Source: Candidatus Heimdallarchaeota archaeon (GTDB lineage Archaea > Asgardarchaeota > Heimdallarchaeia > JABLTI01). Taken from it: DNA of 59,559 nt. Positions 26,535 to 35,367 of the stretch are shown one piece after another. Position numbers and translations under genes: made by a program. A model generated the notes under the pieces. That model was given only the letters and a program-made list of their open reading frames with translations, made no database searches and was not told the DNA's origin. Within the stretch, counting starts at the first letter, position 1. The number at the start of each line of letters is the position of its first letter. The DNA lies in contig JAUWKS010000016.1 of NCBI GenBank assembly GCA_030614005.1, forward strand, positions 1-59,559, written 5' to 3'.

Positions 26535-27080
26535 TTATTTCATTTCTTTAGAATAATAGACCCAAAAATAATCATTTTTCTTAACTTTCTCCCCTTCTTT
26601 AAAACCCAATTTTAAAGCAAGTTTTTTCATTCCAAAATTATCTATTCGTGTACATAATTTCGCTTGCTTGAATTTTAGTTCGTATCCTCTTTTCAAAATG
26701 TATTTCATTAAATCCTTCCCAATCCCTTTGCGTTGAAACCCCTCAGCTACAGTTACCCCTATATCAAAATCGCCTTCCTCTAAATCCTCATCTTCTTGCC
26801 AATCACCAAAAAGAGTAACCATTCCAACAATACCACTAGGATTCTCTCTAAGTCGCTTCCAAGGAAATACTTTGCGAATAAATCTCCTTTCCTCTTCAGC
26901 CATCTCCTCCTTTGATAAAACTGCTACATAAACTTCCCATAATCCCATAACCAAATTGTTAATCCAATCCTCAACTAGCTCTTCAGTATCGCTCATCATA
27001 CCTACCAACTGCTTATCTATAGGGTCAATGAGATCATACAACCCTTGCCAATCATCGGGATGAAGGAGACGAATTACCAT
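26535..27080 (-). CDS. GNAT-family acetyltransferase
   Basis: A 181-residue GNAT. It begins IRLLHPDDWQGLYDLID and has the acetyl-CoA loop FDIGVTVAEGFQRKGIGKDLM (R/Q-x-x-G-x-G), then a helix and strand KQAKLCTRIDNFGMKKLALKLGF with the usual N....l..k.GF ending. The middle includes a basic/acidic insertion (EERRFIRKVFPWKR). The substrate is unknown. It is distinct from the GNAT at 4.7 kb. Confidence 0.78.
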   Translation of the reverse strand: MVIRLLHPDDWQGLYDLIDPIDKQLVGMMSDTEELVEDWINNLVMGLWEVYVAVLSKEEMAEEERRFIRKVFPWKRLRENPSGIVGMVTLFGDWQEDEDLEEGDFDIGVTVAEGFQRKGIGKDLMKYILKRGYELKFKQAKLCTRIDNFGMKKLALKLGFKEGEKVKKNDYFWVYYSKEMK

Positions 27081-27192
27081 TTAGTATTCACGAGTAAATA
27101 TGTGCTTATTTGATATTTAAAAAAGTAATTCTGATGAGGATAAAACCTCTAAATTACCTTATAGCACCAAAACTTTTTGAGGGGCAAACCAT

Positions 27193-28212
27193 ATGCAAAA
27201 TAACATGGCAGATTTGAACCTTCTTTGGGCAATTATAGCTCAGCTATGTGCTACTTCTCTGAATTTTATGGGTATGACCATTCAGAAGAAGGCAGCAAAT
27301 GACCTACCAAAAATCGGTCTTGAAGCGGGTTTAATTAAATCGGCGAAAAATTTCCTAAGCAATAAGGAATGGATATTTGGTTTTGGATTAAATTACGCAA
27401 GTGTTTTATTAAATTCTGTAGCTTTAGCATTGGCAGCAATATCCATTATCCAACCACTTTACGGATTCGGATTAATTGTATTAGTAATATTCTCACACTT
27501 TTACTTAAAAGAGAAAATAACTCGAATTGATATTATAGGTGTTTTAATTGGTATTGTTGGAATAATTGTCATTGGACTTACAGCTGTGCAACCTGAAACA
27601 CTATCGTACACAGATTTATTGGTAAAATTCTTTGATTTCCGCGGAATAATTTTTCTAAGTGTGTTCCTTGGTTTAGCGATTATTTTATACTTAATTAGTG
27701 AAAAAATAACTAAAAATTTTTCAGTTATTTTCTTAACTATATCCTCCTCTATTTGGACTGCAACTTCTTTTCTTTTTTATAAAGCAATAGCTTCAGCAGT
27801 TAGAGATCTAGGAATTATCGCAGCATTTTTCGGGGAAGGTTGGCTTTATACTTGGTCTTTCATTGGATTAATCGCACTTGTAAGTTCGATTGGTCTAGTA
27901 ATGTTGAATATTGCTTATCAAAATGGTCAATGTGTTATTGTTGTTCCTATTTGGTCTTCTCTTCAAGTTGTATTACCAATTCTTGCAGGTATTATCATAT
28001 TCACGGAATGGATAAATTTCTCAACAAACACCATTATTTGGCAAACAATTGGTATAATTGTGATGTTAGTTTCGTTAATTATCCTATCAATTAGCAATGG
28101 AAAAAAGGAAGACACTTGCGCCTTATTACAAAAAAATAGCAAGAATATAGATGAATCAATTGAATCAGCAACACCAAATCCAATTTTAGAAGAATCATTA
28201 GACCAAAATTGA
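27193..28212 (+). CDS. DMT-superfamily membrane transporter, NIPA/EamA-like
   Basis: A 339-residue protein with about ten hydrophobic helices. The N-terminal half has IIAQLCATSLNFMGMTIQKKA, FGFGLNYASVLLNSVALALA, SIIQPLYGFGLIVLVIFSH and FYLKEKITRIDIIGVLIGIVG, the repeated EamA pattern with the KEK.tr.DiiG helix junction. Its layout resembles the NIPA (magnesium transporter-like) branch. The C-terminal tail is hydrophilic. The substrate cannot be assigned. The ATG has GAGG about ten bases upstream. Confidence 0.72.
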   Translation: MQNNMADLNLLWAIIAQLCATSLNFMGMTIQKKAANDLPKIGLEAGLIKSAKNFLSNKEWIFGFGLNYASVLLNSVALALAAISIIQPLYGFGLIVLVIFSHFYLKEKITRIDIIGVLIGIVGIIVIGLTAVQPETLSYTDLLVKFFDFRGIIFLSVFLGLAIILYLISEKITKNFSVIFLTISSSIWTATSFLFYKAIASAVRDLGIIAAFFGEGWLYTWSFIGLIALVSSIGLVMLNIAYQNGQCVIVVPIWSSLQVVLPILAGIIIFTEWINFSTNTIIWQTIGIIVMLVSLIILSISNGKKEDTCALLQKNSKNIDESIESATPNPILEESLDQN

Positions 28213-28292
28213 ATATCAGTTGTTAATAACAAATAGCAAATATTAAATGGTCTAATGGGTAATTATTGTTACTAATACAAATGTGATGTAGC

Positions 28293-29162
28293 ATGGAAAA
28301 AGGATCACTTCGTTGGGCTTCAAGTGATGGAGCCTTTTTGTTTCAAGTGCCATATGAGGAAACAATGTTTTCTCTTGAAACAAGCATCCTCTTATCAAGT
28401 TGCCTCTATGCTATCTCAATTTTCTTGGAAAAAGGCGATCTCTCTTTTGGAGGTGAGAGACTTTCAATTATCCGATTGAATTTTCATCCACCTATACCAG
28501 AGGATGGAGAAGAATCTTCTGATGAGGAAAATGAAGAAGGATATGTTATTCATAGCACATACAAAAGTGGTTTTGGTTTTCAAAGTATATTTCATACAAG
28601 TGAAATTACCAATGAGCTTAGTGAATTTGAGAAAGCTTTTCTGGAATCAGTAGTAAATCATGTTCTGGATACTTTAGATAAAGCAGGATTTCATGTTTCA
28701 GATATTCCCTTCTTGCAAGATAATGTGGTAATTAATGACGTTGAACAAATGCTTCAAGAAATTGATACAAAATATAAATCTCTTGCAGCAAGTTGGGCGC
28801 TTGCAGCCGACTCTAATTGTGAAGATAATCGTTATGATTTTTCTAATGTATATTATCATGGTAAAATTAATGTGAAAGATCTTTTCTATGATTTGGCTGA
28901 GCATGCTGATGAATCAATAGATGAGCTATTACTGAGCAAAGAAGGTAAAATGACTCTCTTCAGAATTGCTAAGAGTTTAGTCGGGCTATCAGGTCTTTTG
29001 TATAGCGATGATAATTCTGAAAAGATTAGTGATGAAGAGCTTAATTTTGCTCATTCTGAAATTATTTTGGAAACTTCTCAAAGTAAGAGATTGTTCAGGT
29101 TAGATGTTCGAGCTTATAACATTGTCGAAGAGCAATATTGTGATATTACTATTATGGGTTAA
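28293..29162 (+). CDS. Acidic soluble protein of 289 residues, unknown
   Basis: Not recognised. The first 80 residues alternate strands and helices (LRWASSDGAFLFQVPYEETM, SILLSSCLYAISIFLEKG). Then come an acidic run (DGEESSDEENEEG), a GFGFQSIFHTSEITNEL segment and a C-terminal helical part. The N-terminal arrangement recalls small-GTPase-partner folds (longin/roadblock-like), but this is only an impression. No membrane segment is present. Confidence 0.62.
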   Translation: MEKGSLRWASSDGAFLFQVPYEETMFSLETSILLSSCLYAISIFLEKGDLSFGGERLSIIRLNFHPPIPEDGEESSDEENEEGYVIHSTYKSGFGFQSIFHTSEITNELSEFEKAFLESVVNHVLDTLDKAGFHVSDIPFLQDNVVINDVEQMLQEIDTKYKSLAASWALAADSNCEDNRYDFSNVYYHGKINVKDLFYDLAEHADESIDELLLSKEGKMTLFRIAKSLVGLSGLLYSDDNSEKISDEELNFAHSEIILETSQSKRLFRLDVRAYNIVEEQYCDITIMG

Positions 29163-29182
29163 TTCATTGCCTATTTTTTCTG

Positions 29183-30085
29183 TCATGACCGCATATAATC
29201 GAACAGATACAATTGAGCTAAACCGGCCCATTTCCCATACCTGCTAACCATCTTTTCTCTGCATTCTTCAAGAGATTTTTCTTTTCCTCTGAAAAACATT
29301 TTACTAATCCCTCTTTGAATCCAGATATCTGTTGGTGGAGCATCTATTTTACCCAACCCATAAAGAAGAAACATATCAGCAACTTTTGGACCTATTCCAC
29401 GGAGTTTTATGAGCATTTTCTTACTCTCATCAGTAGGAATATCATAGAATTTTTCAAGCCTTACTTGATAATTAGCTATTTCTTCAGTTGTAGTAATTAT
29501 ATAATCTTCACGATACCCCAGACGAGCTTCTTTTAAGAGGTGCTTATTTCGATACAACGTTTTTGGGTTAGGAAAAGAATACACCATAAAATGATCTGTA
29601 GGAAACTTTTCTCCTGCTAATTCTTTTATTTTCCTAATTTGGGCATTGAATTTCCAGACAGAGTTATTTTGAGTCATAATTGAACAAATGAGGCTCTCGA
29701 ATAAATCATGTGCTCGAGTTAAACGTAATCCTTGCCTATCTTTAAACGCTTTAGCCAGAGGATCACTCTTGAATTCTTCGTAGAACTGTAGTAAATTCAT
29801 ATCTAAACCAAAGATAGTTCGAAGATACTTTTTCATAACTTTTACATCATTCTCACTTAAAGATCCATATGGATCTGAAAGCTCAGCTTGTACTTTTGTT
29901 TTCTTCTGTCCTATTCGGCAAACAATCGTCTTATTTGTTCCTGGAACTTTTATCACAAGATAGTATTTCTCTAATTTATCGCTCACAGGAATCGGAAATG
30001 AACTATGTCCTGATTCCATTGTTCTCTTTAGATCAATTGGTCCTTTTGTAGGTAAATTAAGAGGAATCCATTCACTCATTGCCAT
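29183..30085 (-). CDS. HhH-GPD DNA glycosylase, 8-oxoguanine glycosylase-like
   Basis: A 300-residue base-excision repair enzyme. An N-terminal domain of about 110 residues precedes the helix-hairpin-helix core: SLICSIMTQNNSVWKFNAQI, then the hairpin LIKLRGIGPKVADMFLLYGL with the catalytic lysine (Lys234), and the catalytic aspartate in APPTDIWIQR (Asp253). Lys plus Asp marks a bifunctional glycosylase/lyase of the OGG1 kind rather than AlkA, which lacks the lysine. Met3 is an alternative start. There is no Fe-S cluster motif at the C-terminus, unlike EndoIII/MutY. Confidence 0.82.
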   Translation of the reverse strand: MAMSEWIPLNLPTKGPIDLKRTMESGHSSFPIPVSDKLEKYYLVIKVPGTNKTIVCRIGQKKTKVQAELSDPYGSLSENDVKVMKKYLRTIFGLDMNLLQFYEEFKSDPLAKAFKDRQGLRLTRAHDLFESLICSIMTQNNSVWKFNAQIRKIKELAGEKFPTDHFMVYSFPNPKTLYRNKHLLKEARLGYREDYIITTTEEIANYQVRLEKFYDIPTDESKKMLIKLRGIGPKVADMFLLYGLGKIDAPPTDIWIQRGISKMFFRGKEKSLEECREKMVSRYGKWAGLAQLYLFDYMRS

Positions 30086-30178
30086 TTGTATTTAACCTTC
30101 TAAGCTCTTATCTCAACAGAGATTTATTCTGCCAAAAAAATCTTTTGTCCCGTTATCAAAATGAATTTTAACTTTGAA

Positions 30179-31225
30179 TTATTGACGAGAACTTGATATT
30201 GCGTTGCGAACTTTTTCTTCATATTTGAAGAAGGCTTCTTGTATTTTTCCAAGGAATTCGCCACTTTCTTTGAACTTCTCAGAGGAGTAATCCCTGGCAC
30301 TTACAGCAAAAGCCATCATTCTTGTTGCTGTATAAACTTCATAAAAGAATATCCTATTTCCAATGTCAGGTAATTTAACCTTTGAATAATAGGTATTGTA
30401 AAAATGGTGTCTGTAACTATCCAGCTCAGGATATAATGAGAAAAAGAACAAGGTCCATCCAGCATCTAAAGCAGGGTCGCCTAAACGTGAATATTCCCAA
30501 TCAATCAAGCCGGTTACTTTTGCGCCTTTGACCATAATATTTCTCGGTTGTGGATCACCATGAAGAAGAGAGAATCTATCCAATTTGAGTTGCTTCTTGA
30601 AAGACATAAACCATTTACCAAGCGGATCGACATAATATCCTGCCTTCCTTAAGAAATTCAGAGAGCGATTAATATCATTCAAAATATATTTATCGTAAGG
30701 AATTTCTTCTTTAATGATTCCTTTTGGTGTTTCCATACCGTAATTCTTGAAACGGTAATTATGTAGATTAACCAGATATTGCACAAATCCCGTTATTACT
30801 TTTTCAAAATCTGCTGGGGTGTATGTTTTGATAGCTTGCTCAAGTGTTACACCGGGAATTCGTTCAATGATTGAAAATGGATAACCCAATATTTTTGAGT
30901 CTACTTCTAAGATATAGGGTTTGGGAACGGGTATTGGTGCTCCTTGTAATCGACCCAATTTATTAAATTCTCTTTGAGGTTTTAATGAATCATGTTTTTC
31001 AGGGTAAATTCTTAGTACTACACTCTTTCTTATTTCTTGTCCCGAAAGAATAAACTTGATCTCAAAGAAAAATACTTTATTTGACATTCCAGTTTGAATT
31101 CGTTCAGGGGTATCTATGGAAATTAATTGTGAATTCTTTGGAATAAGTAACCATATCTTACCTGACTCTATAAGGTAATTCTTTAATCTTTGTTGGATTT
31201 CAACGACAGGTAATAATGGTTTCAT
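30179..31225 (-). CDS. Aminoglycoside phosphotransferase-fold kinase (APH family)
   Basis: A 348-residue protein-kinase-like phosphotransferase. Visible are the N-lobe VVLRIYPEKH, LGYPFSIIERIPGVTLEQAI (hinge region), the catalytic LLHGDPQPRNIMV (Brenner H-x-D-x5-N) and the metal-binding GLIDWEYSRLGDPALDAGW. Sequence order resembles the ACAD10/11-type APH domain. The substrate is unknown and not necessarily an antibiotic. ATG 31225 is preferred: GAGG lies four bases before it, whereas the upstream start has no such site and would add 16 residues. Confidence 0.8.
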   Translation of the reverse strand: MKPLLPVVEIQQRLKNYLIESGKIWLLIPKNSQLISIDTPERIQTGMSNKVFFFEIKFILSGQEIRKSVVLRIYPEKHDSLKPQREFNKLGRLQGAPIPVPKPYILEVDSKILGYPFSIIERIPGVTLEQAIKTYTPADFEKVITGFVQYLVNLHNYRFKNYGMETPKGIIKEEIPYDKYILNDINRSLNFLRKAGYYVDPLGKWFMSFKKQLKLDRFSLLHGDPQPRNIMVKGAKVTGLIDWEYSRLGDPALDAGWTLFFFSLYPELDSYRHHFYNTYYSKVKLPDIGNRIFFYEVYTATRMMAFAVSARDYSSEKFKESGEFLGKIQEAFFKYEEKVRNAISSSRQ

Positions 31226-31352
31226 AATCCTCGTTTTCCTGAGTAATATCTTTTGTAAATTGTCAATAAACAAATTTTGATTTGCAGAATAATTCTTCTT
31301 CTTACATTTATTTTATACTTGTTATTTGAAGTTTAGGGTGAGTGAAAAAACT

Positions 31353-32246
31353 CTAAAGAGCATCAAATAACTTGAAAATAACATTAGCAGCTGTTTTTGA
31401 AGTAATATTATTAACATCTAATTGAGGGTTAACTTCTACGACTTCTAAACAACGAATTTTTTTAGCTAGTTTAGTAGTAATTTCAAAAAGCTCTCGTGTA
31501 GATATCCCACCAGGTTCAGGTACACTAACTCCCGGGGCAAAGGCAGGATCAAGAACATCAATATCTAAAGAAACATAGAGGTTTTTATGCTTCCCCAAAA
31601 TTTCTTCAATGAAATTATTCCTTTTTGAATCATCTTTGACATCTGAGGCAGAGAGTATTTTCATCTTATTTTGTTTTACAAACTCGACTTCTTCCCAACC
31701 AAGGTTATGCCCGTGAGGACCTATGAAATAAACGTTTTCAGGTAGTATTAATTTCTGATCTATAATTCTTTTTAACACTGTCGCTCGAGAATGCTTATTT
31801 CCTTTCGGAAACTCATTCATCAAATCAAGATGAGCATCTATCCAAACAATTGCATCTAATTTTTGATTACTAATAGCAAATCCCTTTGTAGTTCCTAAGG
31901 CAATTGAATGATCTCCACCCAAAATTATTGGTATTGCTTTTTTATTAATTATAGTTTTAACTCGAGTAGAGAGTTGGTTTTGCATTTCAGCATAAGTAAG
32001 GTCTTGATCGATATCACCAAAATCTAAAACATTGAATTGATGAATTGATTGTTCAAGCAGCCCTTGCCCCGAATAAAACTGGGAGCTTTTACGTATACTC
32101 TTGGGTGCAAGAACGGAACCTTCAGTATAAAATTCAATGGTGTTCTCAAAGGGAACACCAATTATTACAGCATCGACATCAATAGCAGATTCAATTTCTT
32201 CAACTAAGAATGTTCCACAGAATTCTTCAGTCATCTTACTCATCAT
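31353..32246 (-). CDS. speB: Agmatinase/arginase (ureohydrolase) family enzyme
   Basis: A 297-residue ureohydrolase with all manganese ligands: ILGGDHSIALG, WIDAHLDLMNEFPKGNKHSRAT and VSLDIDVLDPAFAPGVSVPEPGG. Length and the DAHLD/SLDIDVLDP spacing fit agmatinase (agmatine to putrescine plus urea), but arginase or guanidinobutyrase cannot be excluded. TiaS at 23 kb also consumes agmatine. The gene ends CTC-TTT-AG into GAG plus T6, a small hairpin across the stop codon. No arginine decarboxylase is in the window. Confidence 0.87.
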   Translation of the reverse strand: MMSKMTEEFCGTFLVEEIESAIDVDAVIIGVPFENTIEFYTEGSVLAPKSIRKSSQFYSGQGLLEQSIHQFNVLDFGDIDQDLTYAEMQNQLSTRVKTIINKKAIPIILGGDHSIALGTTKGFAISNQKLDAIVWIDAHLDLMNEFPKGNKHSRATVLKRIIDQKLILPENVYFIGPHGHNLGWEEVEFVKQNKMKILSASDVKDDSKRNNFIEEILGKHKNLYVSLDIDVLDPAFAPGVSVPEPGGISTRELFEITTKLAKKIRCLEVVEVNPQLDVNNITSKTAANVIFKLFDAL

Positions 32247-32356
32247 AAAATTAGTTTTTTGCTATTTTAATTATTTCTTTGATAATGTATATTATAATAC
32301 AATCCATTTTTTCTTTTATTACGTAACGAAAGAACTTTTAACCTTATTGTCTCGAA

Positions 32357-32365
32357 CTTTATATG
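32357..32365 (+). promoter_or_regulatory. TATA-like element for the double-SIS gene
   Basis: CTTTATATG lies about 80 bases before the preferred ATG at 32442, in the divergent region shared with the agmatinase gene. Confidence 0.35.
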
Positions 32366-32441
32366 AGAAAAACAAATCTCCAAAATTGTCTATCTAAACA
32401 GAATACGTAGTTGTTTGACTATTCATCCCGGTGTGTTTCTG

Positions 32442-33689
32442 ATGGCTAAAGAAGTACCAAAACAAAAAAAATCTGATATTGGACCAAATTTGAAAGATTT
32501 CAGTGGGTTGATCCGAGCGGGTAATATTTTTCTCTCACAATCGAATAGAACTCGGAAAGCTATGTTAAATCAAAGCGATAAGCTCCTTGAATTTCGTGAT
32601 TTACTCCTCGAAACCAAAAAGAAAAGAAAAATTGTTCATGTTACAGGTATGGGGCGCTCAGGCAGAGCAGCGCAATTCTTTGCTGAACTTTTAAAAGATC
32701 TTGGCTATCATGTATCAATTATTGGTAAAACCCTTGCGTTACCTGTTTCAATAGATGATGTTGTTATAAGTTTTTCAGGTTCAGGAAAAACTACAACCAC
32801 TGTTGCAAATGTTGGTGTTTGTGTAGATGGTGGGGCTAAAATCGTAACCTTGACGCAAAATGAACATTCACGACTTGGCAGGTTAGCAGATATCTGTCTT
32901 TTAGTACCAAAAACAAAAAAATTACAGAGAGCAGAAGAGCCACTTGAAATTGAAACAGACAAGGGATTTGTTGTAGCTGTTAGCCAAATTCCAGATGATA
33001 TGAAAAGCTCACTTTCTCCAATGGGTACTTTGTTTGAATTATCAGCTCTATTAGTATCAATAGGTATAACTGGAATGTTACATAGTGAAGATGAACCAAT
33101 TAAAGCATTTCAAAGTACTATGGATTCAGTCATTGATAATGCCGAAAAAGCTGTTCAAAAAATCATTAAGAAAGAAAAAACACAAGATGAAATTATTAGA
33201 GTAATGAAATTTTTCATTGATCTTAGTCCAGCATCCACTAAGAAAGTTTTTTGGGTTGGTGCGGGTCTCAGTGGTATTGTTGCTTCAATGCATGCTATGA
33301 GGTTTCAGCACTTGGGTTACAACATTCATTTACAAGATGATTGGAGATTCAGAAAGAAAAACGATATCATAGTAGCAATCAGTGGGAGTGGAAGCACTCC
33401 ATTTACAAATAGTTTCGTTAAAGAAGCTAAGAAAAAAGGTATGGCAACTATTGGATTCACTTCTTTAGTTAATTCAGAATTTGGTAAGCATACAGATATC
33501 ACCGTTAAAGTAACAGGTAGATTGGATCCAGAAAGCTGGTATAATAGATTATCTGAAAATAAACCATTTATTGAAACGCAATTTGAATATGCTGCTGCAA
33601 TAGTAATTGAAAGTATAATTGCCCAATTAGCAATCCATAAAGGAATTACAGAAACAGAAATGAAAGGTCGACATGCAAATATCGAATAG
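32442..33689 (+). CDS. Double SIS-domain sugar-phosphate isomerase-like protein
   Basis: A 415-residue protein made of two SIS domains. Domain one (about 50-215) has IVHVTGMGRSGRAAQFFAELL, the phosphate loop SFSGSGKTTTTV and SPMGTLFELSALL. Domain two (about 240-410) has VFWVGAGLSGIVASMHAMRF and AISGSGSTPFTNSFVKEA. Both halves look like 6-phospho-3-hexuloisomerase (PHI), normally a single-domain protein of about 180 residues, so this seems a tandem duplication and fusion. Domain one keeps the FExxA helix as TLFELSALL; the second carries QFEYAAAI. Substrate inference is weak. ATG 32442 is preferred over TTG 32415 because GGTG precedes it by ten bases. Confidence 0.78.
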   Translation: MAKEVPKQKKSDIGPNLKDFSGLIRAGNIFLSQSNRTRKAMLNQSDKLLEFRDLLLETKKKRKIVHVTGMGRSGRAAQFFAELLKDLGYHVSIIGKTLALPVSIDDVVISFSGSGKTTTTVANVGVCVDGGAKIVTLTQNEHSRLGRLADICLLVPKTKKLQRAEEPLEIETDKGFVVAVSQIPDDMKSSLSPMGTLFELSALLVSIGITGMLHSEDEPIKAFQSTMDSVIDNAEKAVQKIIKKEKTQDEIIRVMKFFIDLSPASTKKVFWVGAGLSGIVASMHAMRFQHLGYNIHLQDDWRFRKKNDIIVAISGSGSTPFTNSFVKEAKKKGMATIGFTSLVNSEFGKHTDITVKVTGRLDPESWYNRLSENKPFIETQFEYAAAIVIESIIAQLAIHKGITETEMKGRHANIE

Positions 33690-33734
33690 AAACTAGAAAA
33701 TAATCACTAATTGCATAATTGACAACACATTTAA

Positions 33735-34169
33735 TTGAGAAAAATTGAAAGAAAAAATATTACTACGAGTGTGAGAAAATTGACTGATCGCGAACTAGAA
33801 AGTATACGAGAAAAACGCAAAAGAGAATTACTGTCACAATCACTCAAAAAAGATCTTGAGCAAAAAAAGCAAGATGATGCAGTTCGCAAGCAACAAGAAC
33901 GAGTGATTCGAGCAACAATTATCATCAATCAATTTTTGGAAATTGATGCACGGGAATATATGGAATGGCTAACCCGAGCTAAACCAGCTGTTGCCCAAAC
34001 AATAAAAGATACGATTATTTTACTTGCACAAAAGAAAATGCTTCCAAAACCTCTATCAAAAATTGAGATTAGAAAAATCGAAAGAGAAATTACTGGAGAG
34101 GAATCTAAAATAAGAGTTAAAAGAAGAGGTAAAGAAGCAGAAGATTTGAATGAAGTTATGAAGGGATAG
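33735..34169 (+). CDS. PDCD5/TFAR19-family DNA-binding protein
   Basis: A 144-residue basic protein. The N-terminal helix TDRELESIREKRKRELLSQ and the Gln/Arg-rich coil lead into the PDCD5 core: FLEIDAREYMEWLTRAKPAV (family pattern L...ARERL.RI.LVKPE.A), TIKDTIILLAQKKML and LSKIEIRKIEREITG. Archaeal and eukaryotic PDCD5 proteins are about 110-125 residues; this one has a longer basic C-terminal tail. They bind DNA or chaperone complexes; the precise archaeal role is unknown. The start is TTG 33735. Confidence 0.8.
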   Translation: MRKIERKNITTSVRKLTDRELESIREKRKRELLSQSLKKDLEQKKQDDAVRKQQERVIRATIIINQFLEIDAREYMEWLTRAKPAVAQTIKDTIILLAQKKMLPKPLSKIEIRKIEREITGEESKIRVKRRGKEAEDLNEVMKG

Positions 34170-34203
34170 AACAAATAATCGATGATTAAAAAAAATTGTT
34201 CAT
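34166..34203. terminator. Hairpin between convergent PDCD5 and HhH-protein genes
   Basis: GAACAA just after the PDCD5 stop pairs with TTGTTC near 34198-34203. The interior holds ATAATCGATGATTA, a second small inverted repeat, and an A8 run that is T8 on the minus strand. It could end both transcripts. Confidence 0.4.
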
Positions 34204-34210
34204 TCTTTTC

Positions 34211-35158
34211 TTATTCTTTAATTTCGTAAACTATTCGCTCTATTTCTTTTAGTATTCCTTTAATTGTTGGAGTAGCGGTACCCACACCTTTTCTAGCTTC
34301 CGATTCAAAAAGGAAAAGGCCGATATATGCTAATTGTCTTTTTGATTTTCGATTTCTAATTGCTTCTATCCAAACAATGTGTTGTTGAGCAGATATCCAT
34401 CCATATTCATCTCGTTCTTCTAATGATAGACTAATTTTCCATATGAGTGTTGAAATGCTTTCATGAATAATACCCAACGTTTGTTGAGCGTGTTGATCAT
34501 TAGAAAAACTGAATATCCCTTCTCCTCTTTTATTATAAATTGCAAATCCTGTACAAGCAGGGAAAACAGTCATAAATTGTTGGATGATCTTTTGAATAGC
34601 ATTCTTTTGTTCTTGTGATATGCTAAATTCAGCGGAAGGAAGCTTAATTGTATCGTGAATTTTCTGCACGGAAACTTCGACTATTTCTTTCAATTTTTGG
34701 TTTTGTTCGAGTCTATCAAGTTGCCCAAGGTAATGTGATATTTCTTTATCTAAATCATCAATTAAATCATCGGATGTAACAATAAAATCATCTTGTTTCA
34801 TAGATAACTCCATAGCATAAAGAGCTAAATCACCTGCATGTTCTAGATTTATCTTCAAAGCTTTTGCAATAATAGTGGGATTAGCTTCAGCCAATTCTTG
34901 TATGGTCATATAACCCATTGTAGTTAATGCTTTATTTATTCCTTGAGGAGGATCCCCATGAAATTCCTTTTGCACTAAGAGCATATGAGATTTTATTGCA
35001 GCCATAAATAACTGCTCTGCAATTGTAATAGTCGAATCGATTACATTCATAATTGTCGGGGGCAAAATTTCAACAAGATCTGGAATTGAATGATATCCCG
35101 CTGATTTTAAACGTTGCAAATATAATTGTTTTAATTCTTGCTCTTTATCAACAGTCAT
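34211..35158 (-). CDS. Protein with two helix-hairpin-helix-like repeats and a possible roadblock-like C-terminal domain
   Basis: A 315-residue protein. Residues 8-60 (YLQRLKSAGYHSIPDLVEIL) and 78-120 (INKALTTMGYMTIQELAEANPTIIAKAL) are two copies of the L...G..si.dl....p..i HhH-like repeat known from Rad51/DUF4332-type proteins. A linker follows, then a globular part from about 185 with FPACTGFAIYNKRGEGIFSF, reminiscent of the roadblock/LC7 opening (ga.ga.ii...G..i). That second domain is a suggestion only. Roadblock proteins partner small GTPases in Asgard archaea. Confidence 0.55.
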   Translation of the reverse strand: MTVDKEQELKQLYLQRLKSAGYHSIPDLVEILPPTIMNVIDSTITIAEQLFMAAIKSHMLLVQKEFHGDPPQGINKALTTMGYMTIQELAEANPTIIAKALKINLEHAGDLALYAMELSMKQDDFIVTSDDLIDDLDKEISHYLGQLDRLEQNQKLKEIVEVSVQKIHDTIKLPSAEFSISQEQKNAIQKIIQQFMTVFPACTGFAIYNKRGEGIFSFSNDQHAQQTLGIIHESISTLIWKISLSLEERDEYGWISAQQHIVWIEAIRNRKSKRQLAYIGLFLFESEARKGVGTATPTIKGILKEIERIVYEIKE

Positions 35159-35367
35159 TTGACTCCCAACCTTTAGTGAAGTAATGAAATATTCATACTA
35201 CAAATTATTTTGTCTATTTTCATTCTTATTGGTTTTGATATAACAATTTTTCAAATAAATATTGAAAATAACTTTAGAATGGTAATTTTCCAAGAATAAA
35301 ATTATAATTAAATGAATCTAAGGCATTATATATTTGAAACAATACTAAACAGTATGGAAGGTAGCAA

